Both the position numbers and the translations under genes were made by a program. Shown piece by piece: positions 44,314-55,960 of a stretch of 64,000 nucleotides of DNA. The notes below the pieces were generated by a model. It saw nothing but the letters and a program-made list of their open reading frames with translations, was not told where the DNA came from and made no database searches. Source of the stretch: Gordonia hongkongensis. GTDB lineage: Bacteria > Actinomycetota > Actinomycetes > Mycobacteriales > Mycobacteriaceae. Each line of letters begins with the position of its first letter. Position 1 is the first letter of the stretch. Where the stretch lies: the NCBI RefSeq assembly GCF_023078355.1, contig NZ_CP095552.1:3844001-3908000 (forward strand), read 5' to 3'.

Positions 44314-44985
44314 GTGACGTGGCGCCGGCAGGTCTTCGAGGCGGGAACCGATCTGATGTTCCCGATCGTCTGCGGCGGGTGCGGTCGCCCAGGTACCCGG
44401 TGGTGCCGACGATGCGAGCGCGCGTTGTCCGACGCCCCCATCGCGGCCCACCCTCGGGTCGCGCCCGGCGTCCCGGTCTGGGCGCTGGGCCGGTACCGCG
44501 GTCCGCATCGGCAGGCGATCATCGCGCTCAAGGAACACGACCGTCGCGATCTCGCCCGGCCCCTCGGCACCGCTCTCGCGCTCGGTGTCCGCGTGCTGGC
44601 CCGGTGGGGTGAGCTCCCCGACGCCGAACGGATGCTGCTGATCCCGGCACCGACCCGCCGGATGACGGCGCGGCGGCGCGGCGGGGACCCCGTCACGGCG
44701 GTGGCGGCGAACGCGGCGCCCGCACTGGGCCGACGGGTACGGGTCGCACCGCTGCTGGTGACGTCGGCGACGGCACGGGACTCCGCCGGACTCGACGCCC
44801 GGGCCCGCGCCCGGAATCTACGCGGCGCCGTCCGGCTGCGCTCCGGCGCCCTCCCGGCCCCCGGGGCGAGCGCGATCCTGGTCGACGACGTGCTGACGAC
44901 CGGCGCGACCGTGACCGAATCGGTGCGCGTGCTCGCCGAGAACGGCGTCGACGTCGCGGCGATCGTCGTGCTCGCGGCCGCCTGA
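44314..44985 (+). CDS. ComF-family phosphoribosyltransferase-like protein
   Basis: 223 residues from GTG 44314. An N-terminal zinc-ribbon (FPIVCGGCGRPGTRWCRRCERAL, four Cys in two CxxC pairs) is followed by a PRTase-fold domain ending in AILVDDVLTTGATVTESVRVL, the PRPP-binding loop. This is the ComF family, linked to DNA uptake in transformable bacteria and of unclear role in others. TACCGT shortly before the start fits a leaderless promoter. It lies on the plus strand between hpf and lpqB, both on the minus strand. Confidence 0.88.
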   Translation: MTWRRQVFEAGTDLMFPIVCGGCGRPGTRWCRRCERALSDAPIAAHPRVAPGVPVWALGRYRGPHRQAIIALKEHDRRDLARPLGTALALGVRVLARWGELPDAERMLLIPAPTRRMTARRRGGDPVTAVAANAAPALGRRVRVAPLLVTSATARDSAGLDARARARNLRGAVRLRSGALPAPGASAILVDDVLTTGATVTESVRVLAENGVDVAAIVVLAAA

Positions 44986-45004
44986 CGGTAGCGGCTCGGG
45001 TCGC

Positions 45005-46753
45005 TTAGGGCAGGACCGGGATCGCGCCCTCGATCATCGCCGGCTCGACCTCGGTCCAGTACTGGTCGGGCTGGCCGTTGCTGCTGCCGAGTCGCAGCAC
45101 ACCGCGCTGATCGCCCACGTAGATCGTCGAGGCGTTGGCGACCACCGCCCGCACCGGCGGGGACACGTTGCCGCTCAGCAGGCCGACCGCCGGGGTGCCG
45201 TCGATCGACAGCTGCACGACCGGCGACTCGGGTGCCTCGCGCGCGATCATCAGCGTCGTCGGCGACGCCCAATCCACCGAGACCGCGCGGTTGCCGATGT
45301 TGTAGGCCGCGATCCGCGGGCTGGTCAGCGAGACCTGGCCCTCGGTGTTGGTCGACAGCACCGCGAAGACGATCTGTCCGCCGACCACTAGTGCGGTGCG
45401 CACACCGTCCGGGGCCACCTGCATCTCGGTGATCGCGCCTCGCGCGACCGTAGGGATCGACGAAGCCTCGACGGGCACGGTGGCGGTGCCGTCGTCGTCG
45501 CGTTGCCATTGGATCGGTTTTCCGTCGACGACGACCCACACGGTGTTTTCGTCGGAGCCGAACGACGGCCGGGTGATCGACGACCCGCCGACGATCGGTC
45601 CGACATCGCCGCCGTAGTCGCCGATCACCAGTTCGAGCCTGCGCTCGGGTCCGGACAGACTCCGGACCGCCGCCACCCGCGCCCCGTTGTCGGAGATGGT
45701 CGCCGACCGCAGATCGCGCGCCGACCCGAGCGGCCCCTGCACCGGCACGGTCGCGGTGTCGGTCACCGCCCGCAACGCGCCGCCCGTGACGATGTTGAGG
45801 CCGACATCGGTGGTGGGCACAGAGTTCGGATCGAAGGCCCGCACGTCGGTGGTCTGCCATCCGGAGGCGCGTTCGGCGGCCAGCGGCGCGCCGTCGGCGT
45901 CGATGACGTAGGGCCCGGATATGTCGGCGCCGTCGAGCGTCCAGATGATCTGCGCCGCCAGCAGGTTGCGATCCCGCGCGGGGGCGCTCCCGATGCCGTC
46001 GAGATCCACACGTACGCCGCCGCCGGCGAGGCCGACGACCGGACCCCGCAGTGCGGCTCCATTGGGGAAACCGCTGTCCACTGCCGCCGCGAGGTCCGAC
46101 GCGGGTCCCGCGATCAACCGGTTCACCAGCACGGTCGGGTCGGTCGCCTGTCCGGCGTAGAGCCAGCGCGGGTCGGGGACGAGCCGGCGCCCGGTGCGGT
46201 CGCTGTAGTACAGCGAGACCGGCCGGTAGGTGCTGTCGAACTGGTCCCGGTCGATCATCGTGCCGTTCGGCAGGGGCCCGTCGATGCGCCACTGGTCTCC
46301 CGAGCGGGTGAGGCTGATGCTGGTCTCGACCCGTCCCGAGGCCGGCAGCAGCTGACCGTCGGACTTGAGGGTCCCGACATTGTCGCCGATGAGCCGCATC
46401 CGCACCGAGTCCTCGTTGCGCTGGTCGACGAAGGTGTTGATCTCGTCGACGATCAGCGCGTCGCCGCGGTCGTCCCACTGCTGCGAGGCGACCGAGGTCA
46501 GGAAGGCGCGCGCCGAGCGATGCGCCGAGTCGGGATCGACGGTGGACTTGAGGAAGGCCCGCACCAGGGCCTCGGGATCCATGTCGGCCTGGGGCACCGG
46601 GACCGCGTTGGTCGCGCCCTCGCGTTCGAACGATTTGATCGGCTGGGGAGACGAGTCGTTGGGGATCGCCCCGCACGCGGTGACCAGCAGCAGCGCCGCG
46701 ACACCGAGCGCCAGCGCCAGGACGGCGCGGCCGGACCGGGATGACCGCGTCAT
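45005..46753 (-). CDS. lpqB: LpqB, lipoprotein partner of MtrAB
   Basis: 582 residues from ATG 46753, which overlaps the mtrB stop by 4 bp (ATGA). A lipoprotein signal ends in LLLVTAC (acylated Cys about residue 26). Residues about 50-250 contain the GerMN-type region ([35 protein letters not shown]). The rest is a beta-propeller-like LpqB domain ([32 protein letters not shown]). In mycobacteria LpqB acts outside the membrane on MtrB and influences cell-surface properties and division. Normal length. Confidence 0.95.
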   Translation of the reverse strand: MTRSSRSGRAVLALALGVAALLLVTACGAIPNDSSPQPIKSFEREGATNAVPVPQADMDPEALVRAFLKSTVDPDSAHRSARAFLTSVASQQWDDRGDALIVDEINTFVDQRNEDSVRMRLIGDNVGTLKSDGQLLPASGRVETSISLTRSGDQWRIDGPLPNGTMIDRDQFDSTYRPVSLYYSDRTGRRLVPDPRWLYAGQATDPTVLVNRLIAGPASDLAAAVDSGFPNGAALRGPVVGLAGGGVRVDLDGIGSAPARDRNLLAAQIIWTLDGADISGPYVIDADGAPLAAERASGWQTTDVRAFDPNSVPTTDVGLNIVTGGALRAVTDTATVPVQGPLGSARDLRSATISDNGARVAAVRSLSGPERRLELVIGDYGGDVGPIVGGSSITRPSFGSDENTVWVVVDGKPIQWQRDDDGTATVPVEASSIPTVARGAITEMQVAPDGVRTALVVGGQIVFAVLSTNTEGQVSLTSPRIAAYNIGNRAVSVDWASPTTLMIAREAPESPVVQLSIDGTPAVGLLSGNVSPPVRAVVANASTIYVGDQRGVLRLGSSNGQPDQYWTEVEPAMIEGAIPVLP

Positions 46754-48421
46754 TCGGCACCCGCTCCCGGGCCCGCGGCGCGCCCACCCGTCCTGGGCGC
46801 GGAGGTGCGCTGCAGGGTGCCCACCGATTTCAGGGGCAGCGGCGAACCGAGGACCTTGTGCCCGCGCACGAGCGGCAACGTCAACCGGAAGCACGCGCCC
46901 TTGCCCGGTTCACCCCACGCCTCGAGGCGCCCCTGGTGCAGGCGGGCGTCCTCGATGCTGATGGCCAGGCCGAGGCCGGTACCGCCCGAACGCCGGAATC
47001 GCGACGGGTCGGATCGCCAGAACCGGTTGAACACCAGCTTCTCCTCCCCGGCCGCAGTCCGATGCCCTGATCGCGCACGGTGATGGCCACCGCGTCACCA
47101 TCCGAACGCATGGTGAGCGTCACCGGTTTCCGTTCGCCGTGATCGATGGCGTTGGCGAGCAGGTTCCGCAGGATGCGTTCGACGCGACGCGGATCAATCT
47201 CGGCCAGGACGGGTTCGGCCGGGAGATCGAGGACGAGCTCGGTGCCGGTCTCCTCGGCGAGGTGACCGACGGTGGCCAGGGCACCGTCGATCGGGATGGC
47301 CATGTCCATCCGCTCGGCGGCCAGTTCGGCCATGCCGGCGTCGTGACGCGAGATCTCCAGGAGCTCGTTGAGCAACGTCTCGAAGCGGTCGAGTTCCTTG
47401 TCCAGCAATTCCACCGACCGCTTGCGGACCGGGTCGAGATCCTCGCGGCCCTCGTAGAGCACGTCGGAGGCCATCCGCACGGTGGTCAGCGGTGTACGCA
47501 GTTCGTGGCTGACGTCGGAGGTGAACTGCCGCTGCAGTCCGCCGAACTCCTCGAGATGGGTGATCTGCTTGGACAGGCTCTCGGCCATGTCGTTGAAGGA
47601 CATCGCGAGCCGGGCCATGTCGTCCTCACCGCGGACCGGCATTCGCTCCTTCAGTCGGCCGTCGGCGAACCGGACCGCGATCCGCGACGCCGACCGCACC
47701 GGGATGACGACCTGACGCGACACAAGCCACGCGATCGCGGCCAGCAGACCGAGTAGCACGATGCTGCCCGTCAGCAGCGTGCCGCGGACGAGGTCGAGCG
47801 TGTTCTGTTCCGCGGTCAACGGGAACACGAGATACAGCTCGAGGCCGGGCACCGAGGCGTTCGTGGGACTGCCGACGATCAGCGCCGGCGCCCGACCCCC
47901 GTCCCGTCGGGGACCTGGGTGTACTGGTAGGCGACCTGCCCGCCGCGGACCATGTCCCGCAGGTTCGACGGCACCTCGGCCGTCGGCCCGACGCCGCTCG
48001 CGACCCCGTTGTCGGAGCCGCCCGGTACCAGCAGGACGGTGTCGAAGGCACCGACGGCACCCGACGCCTGCCCGGTGTCGGCGTCCCGGTCGGTGAGCAG
48101 GGACCGCGTCTGACGCAAACGGTTCTGAACGGACATGTTGCCCGCGCCGCTCGACAGATCGCGCTCCACCGAGATGCGGGCGCGATCGATCTCCTCGGTC
48201 GCCGCCGCCAGCTTGACGTCGAGCAACCGGTCGGTGATCTGGGTGACGAGGACGAAGCCGAGAATGAGGAGAACGACGACCGACAGCACCAACGTGGACA
48301 CCACGACCCGCAACTGCAGCGAGCGCCGCCAGATGTGCCCGAAGGCACGTCCGACAGCGCCGGCGGTGCGGGTGAAGCGTCCGAGAGTGCTGTTGACCCG
48401 TCGTCGAGATCGACCGATCAC
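46750..48421 (-). pseudogene. mtrB: MtrB sensor histidine kinase, two frameshifts
   Basis: Three consecutive frames spell one normal MtrB. Frame 1 (48421 to about 47890) has a basic N-terminus, the first membrane helix ([21 protein letters not shown]) and part of the extracytoplasmic domain. Frame 2 (to about 47050) has the second helix, [20 protein letters not shown] (phospho-His box) and [10 protein letters not shown] (N box). Frame 3 has [25 protein letters not shown] (F and G2 boxes) and ends at 46750. Restoring one G near 47896-47900 and one near 47046-47049 repairs both breaks. MtrB is normally required for proper division, so assembly errors are the likelier cause. Start overlaps mtrA by 4 bp. 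Confidence 0.92.
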
Positions 48422-49092
48422 GGCGGGCCGGCCTTGTAGCCGACCCCCACCGTCAGGACGACCTCGGGATTCTCCGGGTCGGTTTCGACCTTGGCGCGTA
48501 ACCGCTGGACATGCACGTTGACGAGTCTAGTGTCCGCCGGGTGCCGGTATCCCCACACCTGTTCGAGGAGGACGTCGCGGGTGAACACCTGACGGGGCTT
48601 GCGCGCGAGCGCGACGAGCAGGTCGAACTCGAGCGGGGTCAGCGAGATCGGCACACCGTCGCGGGTGACCTTGTGCGCGGGCACATCGATCTCCACCGGG
48701 CCGATCGACAGCAGCTCGGCCGGTTCCTCGTCGGTCCGGCGCAGGCGCGCACGCACCCGGGCGACCAACTCCTTCGGCTTGAACGGTTTGACCATGTAGT
48801 CATCGGCGCCGGATTCCAGGCCCAGCACCACATCGACGGTGTCGGACTTCGCCGTCAGCATCACGATGGGCACACCCGAATCGGCACGCAGCACACGGCA
48901 GACGTCGATGCCGTTCATGCCGGGCAGCATCAGGTCGAGAAGCACCAGATCGGGACGGATCTCCCGGACCGCGGTCAGAGCCTGCGTGCCGTCGCCCACC
49001 ACGAAGGGCTCGAAACCCTCGCCGCGCAACACGATCGTCAGCATCTCGGCGAGTGCATCCTCGTCGTCGACGACGAGGATGCGGGGCTTCAT
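48418..49092 (-). CDS. mtrA: MtrA response regulator
   Basis: 224 residues from ATG 49092. The receiver domain has the acidic pair in VVDDED, phospho-acceptor D53 in LLDLMLPG, conserved Thr in VMLTAKSD and Lys in [10 protein letters not shown]. The OmpR-type winged helix follows ([17 protein letters not shown] and [22 protein letters not shown]). MtrA controls cell-wall, division and replication genes. It starts the mtrA-mtrB-lpqB operon; a 13-nt palindrome lies just upstream. Confidence 0.97.
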   Translation of the reverse strand: MKPRILVVDDEDALAEMLTIVLRGEGFEPFVVGDGTQALTAVREIRPDLVLLDLMLPGMNGIDVCRVLRADSGVPIVMLTAKSDTVDVVLGLESGADDYMVKPFKPKELVARVRARLRRTDEEPAELLSIGPVEIDVPAHKVTRDGVPISLTPLEFDLLVALARKPRQVFTRDVLLEQVWGYRHPADTRLVNVHVQRLRAKVETDPENPEVVLTVGVGYKAGPP

Positions 49093-49106
49093 GTTGTCAA
49101 TGGTGA

Positions 49107-49119
49107 CATCACCGTGATG
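49107..49119. promoter_or_regulatory. Palindrome CATCAC-C-GTGATG upstream of mtrA
   Basis: A perfect 6-1-6 dyad ending 15 bp before the mtrA ATG, in the short gap (98 bp) between divergent mtrA and tmk. It could be an operator for either gene. It does not clearly match the tandem GTMAC-type MtrA box I know, so autoregulation is not claimed. Confidence 0.4.
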
Positions 49120-49190
49120 AAACCGTGGTGATCGACGCGCCGGGACGGACGTTCTGACCCGATTGGTTCCGTCCACCTAGACTCCCCCGC

Positions 49191-49844
49191 GTGGGTCAAT
49201 TGATTGCCGTGGAAGGACTCGACGGCGCCGGCAAGAACACCCTGGTCACCGGTCTGATCGACCGATGGTCAGCGGCCGGACTCCGGGTCGCGACGTTCAC
49301 CTTCCCCCGCTACGGCCGGTCGGCGACCGCCGACATCGCGGCCGAAGCGCTCCACGGTTCGCACGGTGACCTACGCGACAGCGTGTACGCGATGGCACTG
49401 CTGTTCGCGCTCGACCGGGCCGGAGCGGTCGAGGACATCCACGCCGCCACCGAGGCCTACGACATCGTGATCCTGGACCGCTATGTCGCGTCCAACGCCG
49501 CCTACAACGCCGCACGTCTGGAGCAGGGCGCCGGCGGTGAGATGGTGCGGTGGGTCGTCGACCTGGAGTTCGGCCGATTCGACATGCCGGTCCCCGATCG
49601 CCATGTCCTGCTCGGGGTGCCACCGGAGGTCGCGATGCAGCGTGCGGCGTCGCGCGCCGACCAGGACGCGGCGCGAGCCCGGGACGCCTACGAACGCGAC
49701 GACGCCCTGCAGCGCCGGGTCGACGCCGTCTACCGCGAACTCGCGGGGGACGGTTGGATGTCGCCCTGGTACCTGTTCGACGGCGAGGATGTCGCGGGCC
49801 TGGCCGACGACCTCCGTACCGACCGAACAGCACCGACCGAATGA
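49191..49844 (+). CDS. tmk: dTMP kinase
   Basis: 217 residues from GTG 49191. Phosphorylates dTMP to dTDP. P-loop VEGLDGAGKNTL (residues 8-19), the TFPRYGRS substrate segment, and DRYVASNAAYNAARL (DR[YH] motif for the nucleotide base) are all present; the lid follows with RAASRADQDAARARD. Similar in length to the mycobacterial enzyme. It lies on the plus strand, divergent from mtrA, whereas in mycobacteria and corynebacteria it is usually co-directional between sahH and mtrA. Confidence 0.93.
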   Translation: MGQLIAVEGLDGAGKNTLVTGLIDRWSAAGLRVATFTFPRYGRSATADIAAEALHGSHGDLRDSVYAMALLFALDRAGAVEDIHAATEAYDIVILDRYVASNAAYNAARLEQGAGGEMVRWVVDLEFGRFDMPVPDRHVLLGVPPEVAMQRAASRADQDAARARDAYERDDALQRRVDAVYRELAGDGWMSPWYLFDGEDVAGLADDLRTDRTAPTE

Positions 49845-49908
49845 CGCGTCCGATGACCTCGCGGCGCCCTTTCGATAGCCTTGGACCACCGATTCTGAAG
49901 GGCGTTTC

Positions 49909-50738
49909 ATGACCTATCAGCCACCGCCACCAGGTGGTGGACCGCCGCCGTACGGTCCGCCGGGCCCCGGCCGGCCGGGCCCGGGTCCTCAGGGTTCGGG
50001 CCCGCCGGGTCCCGGCAGGCAGGGCCCCGGTCAACAGGGTCCCGGTCAGCAGTACGGCCCGGGTCGGCAACCAGTGCCCGGTCCGCATCGCCCGGGGGGA
50101 TACGGCCCTCCGCCCGCCCCGTACGGCCGCCCCCGTTCGCCCCGGGACAGTACGGTCCCTCCGCGCCCGGGACTCCCGGCTTCGGAGGCCCGCCCGGCCC
50201 GCCGCCGCGTGGCAACACCGGGGTGATCGTCGCCTGGGTGCTCGGCGGCGTCGCGATCGTCGCGGTGATAGCCCTGGTGCTCACGGTGGTGGTGACCAGA
50301 TCGTCGTCGGACGACACCGTGGTCGCCGGTTCGTCGAGCGCGACATCGGGCCCGACCTCCGCCTCCGACGACCCGTCGCCGAGTGAGAGCGGGTCGGAGC
50401 CGGGATCGACCGACTACACCGCCCTTTCCGAGATCCGGGCGGCGTTGCTCGCCTACATCACCGCCCGCAACGAGCGCGACGTCGCGCGCATGCGCGCCGC
50501 GGTGTGCACCCAGTCCCGAGACCGGATCACCGGCGTACCCCCTGCCGACGGCGGAGACATCGTTCTCGACGGCTTCCTCGACACGGTCTTCGACGGCGAC
50601 GTCGCCCAGTCCGAGGTCGTGTCCCACCTCGAGAAGGGCACGGAGAGAACGGCATCGGAGAAGTCGAACGAGCGCTTCCTCAAGGAGGAGGGTTCGTGGA
50701 TCTACTGCCCCGACGCCGAACCCGACATCGGAACCTGA
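49909..50738 (+). pseudogene. Pro/Gly-rich single-span membrane protein, frameshifted
   Basis: Frame 1 (49909 to about 50130) encodes MTYQPPPPGGGPPPYGPPGP and further Pro/Gly-rich sequence. After a run of five C (50130-50134) the frame changes; reading on with one more C gives PPFAPGQYGP, then PPPRGNTGVIVAWVLGGVAI. That is followed by the membrane helix (VIVAWVLGGVAIVAVIALVLTVVV) and an exported domain of about 150 residues with two Cys (AAVCTQSRD, WIYCPDAEP). This N-terminal Pro-rich plus membrane-anchor layout with a DUF4878-like outer domain is common in actinobacteria. Function unknown. Confidence 0.75.
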
Positions 50739-50768
50739 CTTCGGGAACCCGGCTTTCGAACCCCCGGT

Positions 50769-50810
50769 CATAGAAAAGGAGCCCCACCGAGGTGGGGCTC
50801 CTTTTCTATG
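50769..50810. terminator. Bidirectional terminator between the converging genes and sahH
   Basis: A perfect 20-bp stem (arms 50769-50788 and 50791-50810) with a 2-nt loop. GC-rich centre GGAGCCCCACC and A-rich/T-rich flanks (GAAAAGG / CCTTTTC) work in both directions. It separates the converging Pro-rich membrane gene and sahH. Confidence 0.92.
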
Positions 50811-50818
50811 CCGATCGA

Positions 50819-52288
<1,470 letters not shown>

Positions 52289-52396
52289 TTGATCCCCTTG
52301 TCGTTCGCGTCGGGCGCCCGTCGATGCAGGCGCGAATGCGTTCGACCCAGGCTAACCGAACGAGCGGGCGGTTCCGAGGGGCAGGTGCTCCGAGCC

Positions 52397-52576
52397 TCAG
52401 GTGTCGCGCGAAGGGTGGGGCCGGGCCGCGCGGTCGGCGTCCTCCCGGACCAGGTCCGGATCCTCCGCCAAGTCCTCCACCTCGGGCCGACGACGGAGGA
52501 ACACGATGCTCGCGACGAGCCCACCCCACACGATGGTGATCGACACGATGAGCATGACGATGGCGATACCGCTCAT
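52397..52576 (-). CDS. metS: Small subunit of methionine/alanine importer
   Basis: 59 residues: one helix (IAIVMLIVSITIVWGGLVASIVFL) then a short charged tail (RRRPEVEDLAED). It overlaps the end of metP by 4 bp (ATGA). In Corynebacterium glutamicum this type of small protein (MetS) is needed with MetP for Na+-dependent uptake of methionine and alanine. Size, motif and coupling match. Confidence 0.88.
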   Translation of the reverse strand: MSGIAIVMLIVSITIVWGGLVASIVFLRRRPEVEDLAEDPDLVREDADRAARPHPSRDT

Positions 52577-54150
52577 CGGACGGTCTCCTTCGTGGACGGG
52601 CCGGAGGTGCGGCCGGTGTCGGCCAGCGGTGGCCACGGTAGGAAGTCCGGTTGATCCCGGCCCTTCCAGGACGGCAGGGTGAGCAGCACCGCAGCCACGA
52701 CGATCAGCGCGATCGTGCCCCAGCCGAAGACGCCGAGGTACCACGTCGGGTATCCCTCGTATCCCTCGTCGATGACCGACCACACCTTCTGCACCAGCAT
52801 GATCGTGAGGAAGATCGGCGCCACGACCCCGACGAGCGCCAGCCAGATCTTGCCGACCTTGAACGTCGAGACGGCGTTCAGGTGCTGGCGCAGCATGTCT
52901 CCGCGGCGGAGCACCCAGATGAGGATGACCGTCATCATGATCGCCGACGCGACGACGCCGACGTTGTTGGCGAACATGTCCACCGTGTCGAGGGCGATCA
53001 GGCCCGAGGTCGTGGAGAACAGGGCGATCGAGATCAGACCACAGATGCCGGAGACGCCGACCGCCGCCTTGGTGCGGCTGATGCCCCACTTGTCCTGGAG
53101 CGCACCGGACACACCGATCATCAGCGAGATGAGCGAGGTGAAGCCCGCGATCACGAGCGAGCCGAAGAACAGCGCCCCGAAGAACGCGGCGCCCGGCATC
53201 TCCGAGATGACGGCCGGGAACGTGACGAAGGACAGGATCGGACCGGTCAGACCCTCGAGATCCGAGACGGCCACCTGCTGCTGGTAGGCCAGGAAGCCGA
53301 GCGCCGAGAACACGCCGATGCCGGCGAGGATCTCGAACGAGGAGTTGGCGAACGCGACGACCAGACCCGAGCTGGTCATGTTGGCCCGGCGTCGCTGGAA
53401 CGACGCATAGGCGATCATGATGCCGAACGCGATCGACAACGAGAAGAAGATCTGGCTGTAGGCCGCGATCCACACGTCGAGGTCCTTCAGCGCGGCCCAC
53501 TGCGGGGTGAAGAGGGCGTTGAGCCCGTCGGCGGCGCCGGGCAGGGTGATTGCCCGGATCACCAGCCCGGTGAACCCGATGAACAGCAACGGGATGAACA
53601 CGATGTTGACCTTCTCGATGCCGTTGGCGACACCGAGCGCCAGGACGGCCAGCACCGCGAGCCACACGATGACCAGGGGCAGTGCGACGCCGCCGACGAC
53701 GGTCGTCGAGACACCCGGATCACCGACCTGGAGGTAGTCCTGGGTGAAGAAGGTCGCCGGGTCGTCGCCCCAGCTCTGGTTGAACGAGAAGAAGAAGTAG
53801 CTGGCGGCCCAGGCGATGACCGCCGCGTAGTAGACGCCGATGACGAACAGCAGACCGGTCTGGAACCAGCCCAGCGCCTCGACCGGCTTCTTGATGCGTC
53901 GGAACGACAGTGGTGCGGTGCCGCGGAAGCGGTGCCCGACCGCGTAGTCGAGGAACAGCACTGGAATGCCCGCGGTCAGCAGGGCGACCAGATACGGGAT
54001 GAGGAACGCGCCGCCGCCGCTCTCGTACGCGACGCCCGGGAAGCGCCAGATGTTGCCGAGGCCCACTGCGGAACCGATTGCGGCGAAGATGAAGCCGGAG
54101 TTCCGGGTGAACTGCTCCCGACCACCTCCGACGGTCTTGGCAGATGCCAC
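52573..54150 (-). CDS. metP: Methionine/alanine importer, NSS-family (MetP)
   Basis: 525 residues from GTG 54150, with a strong GAGGAGGT site 5 nt upstream. A sodium:neurotransmitter-symporter (LeuT-fold) protein: AAIGSAVGLGNIWRFPGVAYESGGGAF carries the unwound helix-1 substrate/Na+ site, followed by about 11 further helices. With the small protein encoded next to it this is the secondary MetPS importer. Located downstream of sahH start on the opposite side of the methionine cycle genes, a functionally sensible neighbour. Confidence 0.93.
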   Translation of the reverse strand: MASAKTVGGGREQFTRNSGFIFAAIGSAVGLGNIWRFPGVAYESGGGAFLIPYLVALLTAGIPVLFLDYAVGHRFRGTAPLSFRRIKKPVEALGWFQTGLLFVIGVYYAAVIAWAASYFFFSFNQSWGDDPATFFTQDYLQVGDPGVSTTVVGGVALPLVIVWLAVLAVLALGVANGIEKVNIVFIPLLFIGFTGLVIRAITLPGAADGLNALFTPQWAALKDLDVWIAAYSQIFFSLSIAFGIMIAYASFQRRRANMTSSGLVVAFANSSFEILAGIGVFSALGFLAYQQQVAVSDLEGLTGPILSFVTFPAVISEMPGAAFFGALFFGSLVIAGFTSLISLMIGVSGALQDKWGISRTKAAVGVSGICGLISIALFSTTSGLIALDTVDMFANNVGVVASAIMMTVILIWVLRRGDMLRQHLNAVSTFKVGKIWLALVGVVAPIFLTIMLVQKVWSVIDEGYEGYPTWYLGVFGWGTIALIVVAAVLLTLPSWKGRDQPDFLPWPPLADTGRTSGPSTKETVR

Positions 54151-54273
54151 CGCTTACCTCCTCGTCGAGATCTGCGCCCTCGGGGTACGGGTGCCGCGAG
54201 GTCTGTAGACGTCGACGCTATCGCACGAAGCGGGACTCCCGCGGGCGTTGGCAGACGGCGCGCCCGAACGCGA

Positions 54274-54308
54274 ACGGGGACCCCCGGCGCACGGCCGTGG
54301 GTCCCCGT
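54274..54308 (-). terminator. Terminator at the end of the ESX operon
   Basis: ACGGGGACCC (54274-54283) pairs with GGGTCCCCGT (54299-54308) around a 15-nt loop, 30 bp after the last esx gene stop on the minus strand and before metP. Confidence 0.82.
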
Positions 54309-54338
54309 CCTGACGTCGGGCTACGAGTCGGTCGGCGG

Positions 54339-54641
54339 TCAGACGAGACCGCGGAAACCCGTTCCGATCGCTGCGTCGGTGTCCTGCATGACACGGCTGG
54401 CGTTGCTCACACCCTGCTCCAGCGCGGTCAGCGAGTCACGGGACTGGGTGAAGATCCGATCGAAGGCGCCCTGCGCGTCGACGTAGGCGGCCTTGGCCTG
54501 CTGGGAGTTCCAGTTCCCGTCAAGGGCGGCGACCTGCGCCTTGAGCTGCGAGTTCAGGTCCTCGAGCCGGGTGAAGGCAGCCCGGAGGCCGCCGCTGAGA
54601 TCGCCGAGAGCGGCGAAGTCGTAATTGATGGAGCCGTTCAT
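54339..54641 (-). CDS. WXG100-family ESX protein (EsxA-like), WNS variant
   Basis: 100 residues with the helix-turn-helix hairpin of WXG100 proteins; the turn reads DGNWNSQQAK, so WXG is replaced by WNS (W44, S46). No C-terminal YxxxD/E signal is present, as expected for the partner that is carried by its dimer mate. It is the last gene of the operon, 46 bp after the other WXG100 gene, with which it should form a heterodimer in the manner of ESAT-6/CFP-10. Confidence 0.85.
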   Translation of the reverse strand: MNGSINYDFAALGDLSGGLRAAFTRLEDLNSQLKAQVAALDGNWNSQQAKAAYVDAQGAFDRIFTQSRDSLTALEQGVSNASRVMQDTDAAIGTGFRGLV

Positions 54642-54687
54642 GGTGGGTTCCTTTCGCAGAACGTGAGGTTCGGGATGCGGACCGGTG

Positions 54688-55011
54688 TCAGACGCTGGTG
54701 TTGAGTCCGCGCGCGGCAGCCGCGTCCTGGTCCTCGTAGCCGGCGAAGCCGTTGGTGAGCTGGGTCTTGATCTGCTCCAGCAGTTGGTTCATGGTCAGCG
54801 CGGCCTTGTTCCAGTCGGTGTGCGTGCCGTCGAACGCGACACCGGCCGAGCCCTGCCACGTGGGTGTGGCGTTTCCGGCGTGCTGGGCGATCTGGTTGAT
54901 GACGGCCTTCATGTCCTCGACGAGACTGCCGACCTTGGCTGCGGTGGCCTGTCCGTCCGCGACGTTCACGGTGACGCCGGCGCCGCCGCCTGCTCCGGGC
55001 AAGTTCAGCAT
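54688..55011 (-). CDS. WXG100-family ESX protein (EsxB-like) with secretion signal
   Basis: 107 residues; GGAGGAG upstream. WXG motif TWQGSAG (W52-G54) lies between two helices. The C-terminal flexible tail contains Y92-x3-D96 (GYEDQD), the YxxxD/E motif that targets ESX dimers to the EccC motor. The first residues LPGAGGGAG precede the domain. Together with the next gene it is a complete EsxB/EsxA-type pair. Confidence 0.87.
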   Translation of the reverse strand: MLNLPGAGGGAGVTVNVADGQATAAKVGSLVEDMKAVINQIAQHAGNATPTWQGSAGVAFDGTHTDWNKAALTMNQLLEQIKTQLTNGFAGYEDQDAAAARGLNTSV

Positions 55012-55129
55012 GAGTGCTCCTCCTGTGTAACGGCACCGTTTGGCGATGCCCCCGTTGGTATCCGTGACACAGATACCCCTGACAGTTGATTCCCGCGGCG
55101 GTCTGTTCCGCGGAATCCCCCGATGCGGA

Positions 55130-55960
55130 TCATGGCATCCATTTCCCGTCGGGCAGGGTCTCTATCAACAGGCTGACCGCCTGTGCGATTCGATGACCCG
55201 TTCCCGGCGAGAAGGTGGTCCACACCCGACCGTCCGGGGACTTGCTGGGACTGGACACGATTCGACCCCGTTCGGTGTCGAAAATCGCGACAGCTCCAGA
55301 AGATTGAGCGAATCGTCCGTCCTCGTTCATCGAGGCGACGACCTCGGTGCGGGTCCGGCACGACGCGAACCCTGCCGAGACGACGACGGCATCGGCCGGT
55401 GCGGCGCCGAGCGCGTGCAGGGCGTCGGTCGTCTCGGTGCCGGCCCGACAACGGCCGAGCCGGTCGACGACCTCGTCGGACGGAGCCGAGAAGGCCGTGA
55501 ATTCAGCCGGCTCCGCGGCGGATTCGAGAGCGTCGAACTGAGCCCGCACGACCGCGGCGAGGGCCTCGACGTCGGCGACATCGACGACCGTGACGTCGAC
55601 GCGACGGCCCGTCCGCGTCACGAGTACGTGGTCGTGGCCGTTGCGCGCCACACAGATTCGGCGAACCGCGTCGTCAGTGTAGGAGCGGATCTCGATCTCG
55701 CGCTGCGGTTGCGCCAGCACCCGTAGCACCGTCGACGCCCACGGTGTGGGCTCACCGTGCTCGACGAGTTCGAGCGCCGCGATCACCGCGTCGGGGTCGG
55801 CTTGGGTGACGTTGGCGGAGTCATTCCCGGTGTCGGACTCCGCGGCAACGTTCCCGAGGTCGAGGACGACCGGCCAGGTCTGGACTCCGAAACGTTCGCC
55901 GAGCCGGCACAGGACTGCGGCATCGAACGTCATCCCGGCGTCGTGCACGATCGGCATCAT
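55130..55960 (-). CDS. EspG-family ESX chaperone
   Basis: 276 residues; ATGATG start overlaps the stop of the PPE-type gene by 4 bp. Sequence features such as LERLGERF-like start, PTPWASTVLRVLAQPQREIEIRSY and TFSPGTGHRIAQAVSLLIETLP fit the EspG family, cytosolic chaperones that bind the tip of PE-PPE dimers and keep them soluble until export. Its position directly after a PPE-domain gene supports this. Overall identity to any one EspG type cannot be judged by eye. Confidence 0.8.
   Translation of the reverse strand: MMPIVHDAGMTFDAAVLCRLGERFGVQTWPVVLDLGNVAAESDTGNDSANVTQADPDAVIAALELVEHGEPTPWASTVLRVLAQPQREIEIRSYTDDAVRRICVARNGHDHVLVTRTGRRVDVTVVDVADVEALAAVVRAQFDALESAAEPAEFTAFSAPSDEVVDRLGRCRAGTETTDALHALGAAPADAVVVSAGFASCRTRTEVVASMNEDGRFAQSSGAVAIFDTERGRIVSSPSKSPDGRVWTTFSPGTGHRIAQAVSLLIETLPDGKWMP

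Noticed and set aside
52289..52396. Possible SAH or SAM riboswitch upstream of sahH
   Set aside because: The leader is short and does not show the conserved core or pairing of known SAH/SAM riboswitch classes.
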